Below are positions 56,476 through 64,000 of a DNA stretch of 64,000 nt, piece by piece. Both the position numbers and the translations under genes were made by a program. Source of the DNA: Pirellulaceae bacterium. GTDB lineage: Bacteria > Planctomycetota > Planctomycetia > Pirellulales > Pirellulaceae. The notes under the pieces were generated by a model. The model did no database searches. It saw nothing but the letters and a program-made list of their open reading frames with translations, and had not been told where the DNA came from. Location of the stretch: the NCBI GenBank assembly GCA_018402565.1, contig JAGYIQ010000001.1:992001-1056000 (forward strand), given 5' to 3'. How positions within the stretch are numbered: the stretch's first letter is position 1; every line of letters starts with the position of its first letter.

Positions 56476-57975
56476 ATGAAAATTGATGAAGCGTTGATCC
56501 GAGACGTGGTGACGCAGGTGCTGCAGGAGGTGGTGGCTGGTCGTGGAACATCCACGAGTGGTGCTGACTCGAGCGCCTCGGGGCGTTGGGCTGCGCCTGC
56601 TGCCACGGCCGCGCGCAGTTTTATCGGGCGACGTGGTCAGTTCGATTGCGTGGACCAAGCGGTCGCGGCAGCTCAGACTGCCTTCGAGCAGTTGTCGACC
56701 CGCGGGTTGGAGCAGCGGCGACAGATCGTCGACATCATCCGCAAGATCTGCAGCTCGCAGGCCGTGGAGTTGGGGGGGCTGGAGTTTCAAGAGACAAAGA
56801 TTGGTCGACTGGAGCACAAGATCGAGAAGTTGGTGGCCTTGGATCACCCGCGGGTGCCAGGCGTCGAGTTCTTGCGGCCACAGACCTACAGCGGGGATCA
56901 TGGCTTGGCGGTGATCGAGCGGGCGCCGTTTGGAGTGATCGGAGCCATCACGCCGGTGACGCATTCGCTGCCGACCTTGGCCTGCAACGCCATCAGTATG
57001 ATTTCGGCGGGCAATGCTTTGGTGGCCAATCCGCATCCCAGCGGTCGCAAGATCGCGGCGGAGGGTGTGCGGCGGTTCAATGAGGCGATTTTTCAAGCCA
57101 CCGGCATTGATAACTTGATCTGCGTGATCACCGAGCCGACTTTGGAATCTGCCAATGCCATTTTCGCGCATCGGGGGGTGTCTTTGGTTGTGGTGACTGG
57201 CGGGCCGGCCGTTGCGCGGGCCGCTTTGAAGGCTGGCAAGCGAGCGGTGGTGGCGGGGCCGGGCAATCCACCGGTGGTCGTGGACGAAACCGCCGACTTG
57301 GGCAAAGCCGCACGGTCGATCATTCAAGGGGCAGCTTACGACAACAACCTACTGTGCATTGCCGAGAAAGAAGTGTTTGTCGTCGATCAGGTATTTGATC
57401 GGCTGATGGACGAGATGGAACGTGCGGGAGCGGTGCGACTGCGAGGCAAGCAGGTGGAGCAGATGACGGCGGCGGCCTTCGTGGAAGTGGGCGACGACAA
57501 GCACTTGGCTCCGGCCAAAGAGTTGTTAGGACAAGATGCCGTCAAGATGGCGGCAGCGATTGGGCTGACGGTGGATCCGCGGACGCCGTTGCTGTTCGGT
57601 GAGACGGACGAGCACAATCCGTTTGTGGACGTGGAACAAATGATGACTTTTGTTCCATTTGTGCGGTGTGCGAATGTGGAGCAGGCAATCGACTTGGCCA
57701 AGCATTACGAACACGGTTATCGCCACACCTCGTTGATTCACTCCAACAATGTTCGCAACATCACGCGGATGGGCAAGTTGATGGACACGACGCTGTTCGT
57801 CAAGAACGGACCGTGCATGGCGGGTTTGGGGATGGGTGGCGAGGGCTACGCATCGTTTTCGATCGCGGGTCCCACGGGGGAAGGCATCACCACACCGTTG
57901 ACGTTCACTCGCGAGCGACGTTGCAGCATGATCGACGACTTGTGGATCTTGGGACAACCGAGGAACGACGCATGA
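56476..57975 (+). CDS. CoA-acylating aldehyde dehydrogenase, BMC-encapsulated
   Basis: 499 residues. The N-terminal helix [22 protein letters not shown] resembles encapsulation peptides, followed by a Gly/Ser/Ala linker. The catalytic domain is of PduP/EutE type: VGVI-like [64 protein letters not shown], and catalytic Cys in [15 protein letters not shown]. It oxidises an aldehyde with NAD+ and CoA to acyl-CoA; lactaldehyde is the likely substrate in this locus. Its stop overlaps the next shell gene by four bases. Confidence 0.94.
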   Translation: MKIDEALIRDVVTQVLQEVVAGRGTSTSGADSSASGRWAAPAATAARSFIGRRGQFDCVDQAVAAAQTAFEQLSTRGLEQRRQIVDIIRKICSSQAVELGGLEFQETKIGRLEHKIEKLVALDHPRVPGVEFLRPQTYSGDHGLAVIERAPFGVIGAITPVTHSLPTLACNAISMISAGNALVANPHPSGRKIAAEGVRRFNEAIFQATGIDNLICVITEPTLESANAIFAHRGVSLVVVTGGPAVARAALKAGKRAVVAGPGNPPVVVDETADLGKAARSIIQGAAYDNNLLCIAEKEVFVVDQVFDRLMDEMERAGAVRLRGKQVEQMTAAAFVEVGDDKHLAPAKELLGQDAVKMAAAIGLTVDPRTPLLFGETDEHNPFVDVEQMMTFVPFVRCANVEQAIDLAKHYEHGYRHTSLIHSNNVRNITRMGKLMDTTLFVKNGPCMAGLGMGGEGYASFSIAGPTGEGITTPLTFTRERRCSMIDDLWILGQPRNDA

Positions 57976-58241
57976 CGCCGGCCTTGGTGGTGGGGCGGAC
58001 GCACGCCACGATCAAAGATGCCTCGTTGCAGGGAGCTACCCTCTGGGTGGTGCAACCGCTGCGAATCGACGATCGTGCGGACGGTTTTCCGCTGATTGCC
58101 ATCGATGCGGTGGGCGCGGCGGTGGGGGATCGGGTGATGTTGACCAGTGATGGGCCGCTGGCTCGCACTTGGCTCAAGGCGGACAAGACACCCGTGCGTT
58201 GGACCATCATTGGCTTGGTGGATCCACGGGCGGCTAAGTAG
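57972..58241 (+). CDS. BMC-P (EutN/CcmL) shell protein 2
   Basis: 89 residues. [26 protein letters not shown] and [21 protein letters not shown] with WTIIGLVD match EutN/CcmL, including the short length. The ATG overlaps the aldehyde dehydrogenase stop (ATGA). One of three different pentamer proteins in the operon. Confidence 0.94.
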   Translation: MTPALVVGRTHATIKDASLQGATLWVVQPLRIDDRADGFPLIAIDAVGAAVGDRVMLTSDGPLARTWLKADKTPVRWTIIGLVDPRAAK

Positions 58242-58246
58242 AAACC

Positions 58247-58951
58247 ATGACTCCTGCAAATTCGTCGCTACAGCCGAACATCCGAACCTACGCAGGGCGA
58301 CTCCTGACGATGGCTGGGTTGCCGAGCGATTTGTTGTCGGGGCAAGTCCTGCAGGTGGATACGCGGACGGTGGTCACACCGGAAGTGCGTGATTACTTGC
58401 GGCGGCAGCAGGTGGGCTTGCAACGTGGGGTCGGGGTAGGTGTCGAAATCGCACCGTCGGCTCTGGTCGCAGGGTCGCCGGCGGGGGAGCCGCGACGGGC
58501 TTTGCATGTCTGGTGGCATGGACCATTGGACGCGGCTGGGTCGTCAGCGACGCGAGGTTCGTCCACGCGGTGGCTGGGACAGATCGATCCGCGAGTCGAT
58601 GGGCAACTGCGGGCGGAATCCAGCAGTCGGGAGTTGGCAGAGCAAGTCGTGACACAAATGAGTGTGGCGGTTGAGCAATGGAGCGGTCCGACGCAGTTGG
58701 TGTTGAGTCCGCGTCCGTGGGAGGTCCAACGCGAGTTGGCCGAGCGGCACGGCACCTTTGCTTGGTGCGTCATGTCGGGCGGGCCGCTGGGGTGGGAGCA
58801 GGCTCAATCGTCGGCCGCCAGCGTCTTGGTGTGTGCGCCGCCTTTGACCTCGTGGATCGTGCGTCGTTGGTTGACGTTGGTGAAACCGCGGGTTGTCCGC
58901 GGTATGTCCGACGGCAGGCCATTGCTTCCAGCAACGATGAGGAAGTCATGA
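58247..58951 (+). CDS. Unknown protein conserved by position in the BMC operon
   Basis: 234 residues, five bases after BMC-P 2 and overlapping BMC-P 3 by four bases, so firmly inside the operon. The N-terminal part contains VVTPEVRDYLRRQQVGLQRG, which resembles the (I/V)TPxARDYLxxxxI segment found near the start of EutT- and PduO-like proteins and other compartment-related proteins. The remainder (WHGPLDAAGSS, VVTQMSVAVEQW, GTFAWCVMSGGPLGWEQA, VLVCAPPLTSWIVRRWLTLVKP) is not recognised and may form a sugar-isomerase-like (RpiB/LacAB) fold. Possible roles: assembly factor, cargo adaptor or small-molecule enzyme. Confidence 0.75.
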   Translation: MTPANSSLQPNIRTYAGRLLTMAGLPSDLLSGQVLQVDTRTVVTPEVRDYLRRQQVGLQRGVGVGVEIAPSALVAGSPAGEPRRALHVWWHGPLDAAGSSATRGSSTRWLGQIDPRVDGQLRAESSSRELAEQVVTQMSVAVEQWSGPTQLVLSPRPWEVQRELAERHGTFAWCVMSGGPLGWEQAQSSAASVLVCAPPLTSWIVRRWLTLVKPRVVRGMSDGRPLLPATMRKS

Positions 58952-59277
58952 GAATTGCTCAAGTGGTGGGGACGGTGACGTTATCGCGTCTGCATCCGAC
59001 GCTGGCCAATCATCGCCTGCGGCTGGTGTTGCCGTTGGACTTGGAGCAGTTGGTGTTGGGGTCGAGTGTGGATGCCTGGTCGAGTGGGTCGGACGAGTTC
59101 ATTGTGGCCTGGGATCACTGCTCGGCGGGGTTGGGTAGTTTGGTAGCCTTGGCAGAGGGCCCGGAGGCGGCTCAGCCGTTTTTGCCGGAAATCAAGCCGA
59201 TTGATGCGGGGATTGCCGCTTTGTTGGACGAGGTCATGATCGACCCGCAAGCGTTGAAGTCCCTGCAAAACTCCTAA
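58948..59277 (+). CDS. BMC-P (EutN/CcmL) shell protein 3
   Basis: 109 residues. MRIAQVVGTVTLSRLHPTLANHRLRLVLPLDLEQL is the EutN/CcmL start, and EFIVAWDHCSAGLGSLVALAEG the pentamer-interface strand. A C-terminal tail of about 25 residues (IDAGIAALLDEVMIDPQALKSL) extends beyond the family core. The ATG overlaps the stop of the unknown protein gene (ATGA). Confidence 0.92.
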   Translation: MRIAQVVGTVTLSRLHPTLANHRLRLVLPLDLEQLVLGSSVDAWSSGSDEFIVAWDHCSAGLGSLVALAEGPEAAQPFLPEIKPIDAGIAALLDEVMIDPQALKSLQNS

Positions 59278-59294
59278 ATAGGAATGAGACAGAA

Positions 59295-60209
59295 ATGTCA
59301 GAGAAAAGCGTTTATCAAGTCAAGAAAGACATCTGCGAAATCGGTCGGCGTATTTACGCCAAGGGTTTTGCGGCGGCCAACGATGGCAACATCACGGTGC
59401 GGATCAGCGAGAATGAAGTCCTGTGCACACCGACGATGCATAGCAAGGGCTTTTTGGTGCCCGACGACATCTCGTTGGTCGACATGACGGGCAAGCAATT
59501 GTCGGGGCGAAAGAAGCGTTCCAGTGAAGCGCTGTTGCACTTGGAAATCTACAAGAATCGTCCGGATGTCAAGAGCGTGGTGCACTGTCATCCACCGCAC
59601 GCCACCGCGTTTGCTGTGGCCCGCGAGCCGATCCCGCAGTGCGTGCTGCCGGAAGTGGAAGTGTTCCTGGGCGATGTGCCGATCACGAAGTACGAGACGC
59701 CGGGCGGGCAGGCGTTTGCGGATACGATCATCCCGTTTGTCAAGAAGACCAACGTGATCGTTTTGGCCAATCACGGCACGGTCAGCTTTGGTGAGGACGT
59801 GGAACGAGCCTATTGGTGGACCGAGATTCTGGATGCCTATTGCCGCATTCTGATGTTGGCCAAGCAGTTGGGGGGCGTCAATTACTTGAACGCTCACGAA
59901 TCCAAAGAACTGTTGGAACTGAAGGACAAGTGGGGCTTCACCGATCCGCGGAATTCTTCTGAATACGCCAATTGCGATATTTGCGCCAACGACATTTTTC
60001 GCGACAGTTGGATGGCGACCGGTGTCGAGCGAAAAGCGTTTCCCGAGCCGCCGTCGGCCAAGCCGGAAGACATCGCCAAGTACCGTAGCACGCCCAGCAC
60101 ACCCGCTGCGGCTGCGGTGCCTGGCAACTTGGAATTGAGTCCGGCGGTGTTGGAGGCCTTGGTCAGCACGATCACCGACCGGGTGGTCAAAGAATTGCAG
60201 CAACGGTAG
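59295..60209 (+). CDS. Class II aldolase (L-fuculose/L-rhamnulose-phosphate type), BMC-targeted
   Basis: 304 residues, with GGAATGAG before the ATG. The aldolase domain shows GFAAANDGNITVRISENEVLCTPT, the metal-binding HCHPPHATAFAVA and LANHGTVSFGEDVERAYWWTEILD (second His), and the catalytic Glu in CVLPEVEVFLG. After about residue 215 an Ala/Pro linker leads to a terminal amphipathic helix (LSPAVLEALVSTITDRVVKEL), the form of a C-terminal encapsulation peptide. It would cleave a ketose 1-phosphate to DHAP and L-lactaldehyde. This is the signature enzyme of the planctomycete compartment type known for fucose and rhamnose breakdown. Confidence 0.92.
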   Translation: MSEKSVYQVKKDICEIGRRIYAKGFAAANDGNITVRISENEVLCTPTMHSKGFLVPDDISLVDMTGKQLSGRKKRSSEALLHLEIYKNRPDVKSVVHCHPPHATAFAVAREPIPQCVLPEVEVFLGDVPITKYETPGGQAFADTIIPFVKKTNVIVLANHGTVSFGEDVERAYWWTEILDAYCRILMLAKQLGGVNYLNAHESKELLELKDKWGFTDPRNSSEYANCDICANDIFRDSWMATGVERKAFPEPPSAKPEDIAKYRSTPSTPAAAAVPGNLELSPAVLEALVSTITDRVVKELQQR

Positions 60210-60239
60210 TGTAAACGTCACGTAGAGAGAGCGAGCGAC

Positions 60240-61169
60240 ATGAAAGTTTCGATTATTGGTGGCGGTGGGTTGGTGGGTTCGTGTGCGGGGTTCGCGCTGC
60301 AGGCGACGGGTGCTGCCAGTCAAATTGCGCTGTTGGATGTGAATCGCGACCTGGCTCTGGGACAGGCGTTGGACTTGATGCACGGTGGCCCCAGCACCAG
60401 CGATCAAGTGATCACTTCTGGTGGCTACGAACACGTCGCCGATAGCGACGTGATTTGTATCACCGCCGGTTTGCGACGGAAGCCGGACGAGAGTCGCTTG
60501 CAGTTGATCAACCGCAACACCGAGTTGTTCCTGTCGATTTTGGACGAGGTCGCTCAGGCGCAGCCCAAGTCGTCAGCGGTGGTGTTGGTGGTGTCCAATC
60601 CGGTCGATGTATTGACCTACTTGGCGGCCGAGCGGTTGAAGTTGCCGACTAGCCAAGTGTTGGGTTTGGGAACGCAATTGGACACGATCCGATTTCGCAG
60701 TTTGTTGGCGGCCCATTTGGGGACGCCACCCAAGCAGACCAACGCATTGATCCTGGGCGAACATGGCGACAGCATGGTCCCGATCTGGTCCGGCGCTACG
60801 GTGGCCGGCTTGCCGATGGACAAGTACCCGGGCTGGAGCCATCAAGCGGGGACGCAGATCTTCGAGCGAACGAAGAAGTCGGGGGCCGAGATGCTCAAGA
60901 CCAAGGGCGGCGCGGGTTTTGCGGTGGGGGTGGCGATTGCAGACGTCATCGACGCGGTTATCTTGGACAAGCAATTGATCTTGCCGGTTTCATCGGTGCA
61001 GCGTGGTGAAGTGTACGGATTGCGGGATGTCGCGCTGAGCGTGCCGACCAAAGTCGGACGGGGTGGGCGGCAGGCGTTGCTGGAAATCGATCTGTGGCCC
61101 AAAGAAGTACAAGGGCTGAAGGCCAGCGAGCGTTCATTGAAAGAGACGATCGCCCAAATCAAGCGCTGA
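60240..61169 (+). CDS. Lactate/malate dehydrogenase family enzyme, BMC locus
   Basis: 309 residues, AGAGAGCGAGCGAC before the ATG. NAD site IIGGGGLVGSCAG with Asp33 (LLDVNRD). The specificity loop reads CITAGLRRKPDESRLQLI: the residue before KP (Arg80) is Gln in lactate and Arg in malate dehydrogenases, so the classical rule points to malate/oxaloacetate. Arg86, Asp-Pro-type VSNPVDVLTYLAA and catalytic His in LGEHGDSMVP are kept. In this operon a role in recycling NADH from lactaldehyde oxidation, or in lactate/pyruvate exchange, is expected; the substrate is uncertain. Confidence 0.88.
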   Translation: MKVSIIGGGGLVGSCAGFALQATGAASQIALLDVNRDLALGQALDLMHGGPSTSDQVITSGGYEHVADSDVICITAGLRRKPDESRLQLINRNTELFLSILDEVAQAQPKSSAVVLVVSNPVDVLTYLAAERLKLPTSQVLGLGTQLDTIRFRSLLAAHLGTPPKQTNALILGEHGDSMVPIWSGATVAGLPMDKYPGWSHQAGTQIFERTKKSGAEMLKTKGGAGFAVGVAIADVIDAVILDKQLILPVSSVQRGEVYGLRDVALSVPTKVGRGGRQALLEIDLWPKEVQGLKASERSLKETIAQIKR

Positions 61170-61398
61170 CAGCGGTTCGATCGGCGTTCTTCGTCGTGGT
61201 TTAAATATTCGACGGCCGACCCCCTGAGGATGTCGTTCCTGGGGGGCGGTTCGCATTCTGATTCGACTTCGTGTATAATCAGCGCCCCTGTCATTGCCAG
61301 AAGGGGGTTGATTTACTCCCTTTGGCCAATAGTCAGGGTGACGGTGTCGGCCGGCGCGACATCGCAGATCCCCGTTTCAATCAGCTTGGGAGTATTCG

Positions 61399-62532
61399 AT
61401 GAGTGGCTCGTGTGGGAAGACCGTGGCGTGGCAGAGACCCTGGCAGTGGCTGGAACTCTGGCGGGGATTGGGACTTGTGATCTTGATCTTATCCAGCGGC
61501 GGATGGTCTGGTCCGGCTGCCGGCTTGGTAGCGATGGATGACGATCGGGCTGGGGAGTCGACCGCGGAAGCGGCACCGGTGGTGGCCAAGCAGACGATCG
61601 AAGTGGCGTTTGTCACCAACCAGATCGCCAACTTTTGGAACATCGCCAAGGCGGGTTGCGAGGATGCGGAAGCGGAGCTGAGTGACGATAAGTACGAGAT
61701 CGTGGTTCGCGTGAAGTTTCCCGATCCGGCCACGGTGACTCGGCAGAAACAAGATGTGGAAGACCTGTTGGCCTCGGGCGTGCAGGCCCTGGCGATCAGC
61801 CCGATCAGCGCTGACGATCAAGTGCCGCTGTTGGATGCATGGTCGAAACGTGTTCCGCTACTGACGCATGATTCGGATTCGCCCAATTCAAATCGTCTGT
61901 TGTATATCGGCATGGATAATTACAAGGCGGGTCGGATGGTGGGCGAGATGGTCAAGCAGGCCTTGCCGCAGGGTGGCAAGGTGGCTTTGTTCATTGGTCG
62001 GTTGGAGCAGGATAATTCCAAGTTGCGCAGGCAAGGCGTCATCGATGTGTTGATGGGCGTCGACCAACGGGAAGAGGAGTTTTCAGCCGTGGACGAAATC
62101 ATCGCCAATGACAAGTACGAAATCGTTGGGACGTACTTGGACCAAGGCAGCAGTGATGTGGCGCTGCGGAAGGCGGAAGACGCCCTGTCGGCCCACAGCG
62201 ACTTGGCCGCCATGGTGGGATTGTTCGAATACAATCCACCCGAGATCATCAAGGCGGTGGAGAAGCGTCGTAAGTTAAAGCAAGTAGCGATTATTGGTTT
62301 TGACGAAAATGATGCCACCTTGACCGGCATTCGTGAAGGCTATGTCACAGGGACGGTCGTGCAAAATCCGTACGAGTACGGGTTCCAGTCCGTGCGAATT
62401 TTGACCGAGATCCTCAAGGGCAACCGTTCGGTGATCCCGGCGGACAAGTACGTCGATATTCCGCCGCGGGCGATCACGAAAGAGAATCTCGACGAGTATT
62501 GGGACGAGCTGCGATCCTTGATGGCTCGGTAG
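61399..62532 (+). CDS. Sugar ABC transporter substrate-binding protein (ribose type)
   Basis: 377 residues; GGGAG eight bases before the ATG. A long N-terminal hydrophobic signal (LGLVILILSSGGW, residues ~24-38) precedes the periplasmic-binding fold: EVAFVTNQIANFWNIAKAGCEDAEAEL, VEDLLASGVQALAISPISAD, VPLLTHDSDSPNSNRLLYIGMDNYKAG, KVALFIGRLEQDNSKLRRQGVIDVL and IIGFDENDATLTGIREGYVTGTVVQNPYEYGF. This is the RbsB/type I group for monosaccharides. No permease or ATPase gene follows in the window. It lies 229 bp after the BMC operon, consistent with uptake of the sugar it degrades, though a separate transcript. Confidence 0.9.
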   Translation: MSGSCGKTVAWQRPWQWLELWRGLGLVILILSSGGWSGPAAGLVAMDDDRAGESTAEAAPVVAKQTIEVAFVTNQIANFWNIAKAGCEDAEAELSDDKYEIVVRVKFPDPATVTRQKQDVEDLLASGVQALAISPISADDQVPLLDAWSKRVPLLTHDSDSPNSNRLLYIGMDNYKAGRMVGEMVKQALPQGGKVALFIGRLEQDNSKLRRQGVIDVLMGVDQREEEFSAVDEIIANDKYEIVGTYLDQGSSDVALRKAEDALSAHSDLAAMVGLFEYNPPEIIKAVEKRRKLKQVAIIGFDENDATLTGIREGYVTGTVVQNPYEYGFQSVRILTEILKGNRSVIPADKYVDIPPRAITKENLDEYWDELRSLMAR

Positions 62533-62568
62533 TTGCCGCATGATGGCCTCGGCGGCGGGATTGGGTTA

Positions 62569-62593
62569 CAATGGTGATAGCCGATCACCATTG
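62569..62593. promoter_or_regulatory. Perfect 10-bp inverted repeat between SBP and GH2 genes
   Basis: CAATGGTGAT and ATCACCATTG flank AGCCG. No T run follows. It is either an operator for the glycoside hydrolase gene or a factor-dependent terminator for the binding-protein gene. Confidence 0.5.
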
Positions 62594-62741
62594 GCCTACC
62601 GATGGGTAGCCTGGGTGTGTTTCACCCGTGGTGAGCGTCGGTAATTGGGTTAGGGGCATTCCCTCCCATCCCGCCTGCCCGAGTGATTCCACCATGCCAC
62701 GCTTCGATTGTGTCGATGTCTGTTTTTTTTCATTAGCTGGC

Positions 62742-64000
62742 ATGCCGGCCGCGTCGAGACCAAGAACTCCCAGGTTCCACAAGCAAATAGTCAGTCGTGG
62801 CTTGCTGGGACTTTTCTGTTGCGGTTTCTTGAATTTCTCTGTTTTGTGGCTATTAGCGACGAGCTTTTCGCTGGCGTTTGACTCGGCGGACGACTTGCCG
62901 TTCCGAGCGGATGAGGGTTATCCGCGGTTGTCCTTGCCCAGTTCGGGTTGGCAGTTTCGACCTGCAGCGGGCGAGAAGGCGGGTGCAAACGCGAGTGCGG
63001 AACCGGGTGCGGTCCCGGACTCCGTCGCAGCACAGGTGCCTGCGCCTTGGGAAGATTTTTTGGGTTTGAATTTTGATGGTCGTGGCACCTACACCTTGGC
63101 ATTGGATGCGGCGGCAGTGGAGCAGGTACAGCAGTGGCGTTTGCAGCAGGAGGCGAAGCTGGGATTGTCTCGCTTGTACGTGGTATTTGATGGTGTGGCC
63201 ACCGAGGCGACGGTGCGACTGAATGGGCAGGTGCTGGGTGCGCACTTGGGGCCTTGGACACCGTGGGACGGTTGTGTCGATGGGGCCTGGAATCCGGCGG
63301 GGCCCAATGTTTTGGAGGTCGAGGTCGATGAGCGGGTCGGCCATCACACGCAGGGTTTTCTGCCAGTCTTTCTGCCGCACTTTGGCGGGATCTGGCAGCC
63401 GGTTCGCTGGGAGTTGCGTCCGGTCCAACGGATCGATTCGAAGCGGACGTTGGTCTTGGGTGACTATGCCGCCGACGGGCAACACGGGTTGTGGCTCGAT
63501 GTGCCACTGAGTCCGGAGGTACAAGCCGGACAGCAACTGCGAATCACGGTGGAAGTTCCGCGGCAATGGGTGGAGTACCGGGCGACCGCGGAATCGGCAG
63601 TGATGGGGGCCGGTGCGGCGGGGTCGTTGCAACCGGTTTGGCGCGAATATCCAGGCGGGACAGAACGACAGTTTATGACCGTATTGGCTGCGGACCAGAT
63701 TGAGCAGGGGCGGTGGCGTCAGCGGTTGTCGCTGCCCGACGCGCTGCCTTGGTCGCCGGCCGAACCGTGGTTGTATGGAGTACGGGTCGAGTTGTGTTCG
63801 AGTGACGCGGAGGGGGCGGCCGTATTGCATGCGGCGAGGTTCCGGACGGGATTCCGCCGCTATGAGACGCGTGACCACCAATTGCTGCTCAATGGTCAGC
63901 CGGTGGTGATTCAAGGGGTGTTGAATTGGGGTTATACGCCGTATTCGTTGGCGCCCACATTGGACGAGCGCGTCATGCGAGCGGAGTTGGAAGCGGCCCG
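62742..64000 (+). CDS. Glycoside hydrolase family 2 protein (beta-galactosidase-like), C-terminus outside window
   Basis: About 420 residues are visible, open to the window end. The start is placed at the ATG at 62742, giving a basic n-region and a hydrophobic signal (GLLGLFCCGFLNFSVLWLLATSF); the ATG at 62694 would add 16 residues. The sugar-binding jelly roll has VVFDGVATEATVRLNGQVLGAHLGPWTPW, HFGGIWQPVRWELRP and the immunoglobulin-like domain (WSPAEPWLYGVRVEL), followed by FRTGFRRYETRDHQLLLNGQPVVIQGV, the usual lead into the catalytic barrel. The catalytic Glu residues lie beyond the window. It is exported and likely releases sugars from polysaccharides. Confidence 0.85.
   Translation, partial: MPAASRPRTPRFHKQIVSRGLLGLFCCGFLNFSVLWLLATSFSLAFDSADDLPFRADEGYPRLSLPSSGWQFRPAAGEKAGANASAEPGAVPDSVAAQVPAPWEDFLGLNFDGRGTYTLALDAAAVEQVQQWRLQQEAKLGLSRLYVVFDGVATEATVRLNGQVLGAHLGPWTPWDGCVDGAWNPAGPNVLEVEVDERVGHHTQGFLPVFLPHFGGIWQPVRWELRPVQRIDSKRTLVLGDYAADGQHGLWLDVPLSPEVQAGQQLRITVEVPRQWVEYRATAESAVMGAGAAGSLQPVWREYPGGTERQFMTVLAADQIEQGRWRQRLSLPDALPWSPAEPWLYGVRVELCSSDAEGAAVLHAARFRTGFRRYETRDHQLLLNGQPVVIQGVLNWGYTPYSLAPTLDERVMRAELEAA

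Noticed and set aside
61200..61250. Terminator after the BMC operon (CCCCCTGAGG ... CCTGGGGGG)
   Set aside because: The stem is imperfect and no T run follows, so it is not listed as a terminator.

Overview
The window is a chromosomal segment of a Planctomycete, most likely of the Pirellulaceae (Rhodopirellula/Blastopirellula-like). The grounds are two prepilin-like DUF1559 proteins, an ECF sigma factor next to a kinase with WD40 and leucine-rich repeats, a TPR protein carrying two RNA polymerase alpha-CTD-like domains, secreted propeller and TPR proteins of the phylum's style, and a Planctomycetes-Verrucomicrobia type bacterial microcompartment (BMC) locus. Family assignments come from reading protein motifs; no database search was run.

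Region 1 (1-29.3 kb) is GC-rich housekeeping and metabolic sequence. It holds a UbiD-like decarboxylase / crotonase / DUF393 operon, leucyl aminopeptidase, a tandem SCO1 fusion with the TPR-alphaCTD protein, a DUF1559 protein with its own terminator, a small lipoprotein, a GT2 glycosyltransferase, a MoxR-like ATPase, a DUF2293 protein, tRNA-Ala(TGC), an amino-acid permease with a diheme peroxidase, a cupin-like Tat-type protein, an RlmM-like methyltransferase, class II photolyase, PPi-type phosphofructokinase, an ABC-2 membrane protein, prepilin peptidase and SelO. Two clusters of a 119-123 bp inverted-repeat element (12.9-13.4 and 23.9-24.3 kb) and a 141-bp palindromic element (22.1 kb) sit between genes.

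Region 2 (29.6-47.5 kb) is visibly richer in A+T and built of large regulatory or exported proteins: an ECF sigma factor, a membrane Ser/Thr kinase with a propeller plus LRR outer part, a large lipoprotein, secreted helical/TPR-like proteins, two secreted WD40-like propellers (one with a PDZ-like insert), a frameshifted secreted protein and a right-handed beta-helix protein. It reads as one signalling/envelope island around the sigma-kinase pair; its function is unknown.

Region 3 (47.8-50.9 kb) is a mobile-element zone. A decayed IS4-type element has 33-bp terminal inverted repeats, then comes msrA, then a remnant of a REP-associated (RAYT-like) transposase bounded by copies of a GGGGTCAGGCC repeat. 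That repeat also forms the IS ends and the core of the 22.1 kb palindrome.

Region 4 (52.5-61.2 kb) is a complete BMC operon: DeoR regulator, PduL phosphotransacylase, two BMC-H shell proteins, a divergent acetate-kinase homologue, three BMC-P pentamers, CoA-acylating aldehyde dehydrogenase, one unknown protein, class II (fuculose/rhamnulose-1-phosphate type) aldolase and a lactate/malate dehydrogenase. The inferred pathway runs from a deoxysugar 1-phosphate to DHAP plus lactaldehyde, then lactyl-CoA, lactyl-phosphate and lactate plus ATP. A ribose-type sugar-binding protein and a GH2 glycoside hydrolase (cut by the window end) follow and fit uptake and release of the sugars.
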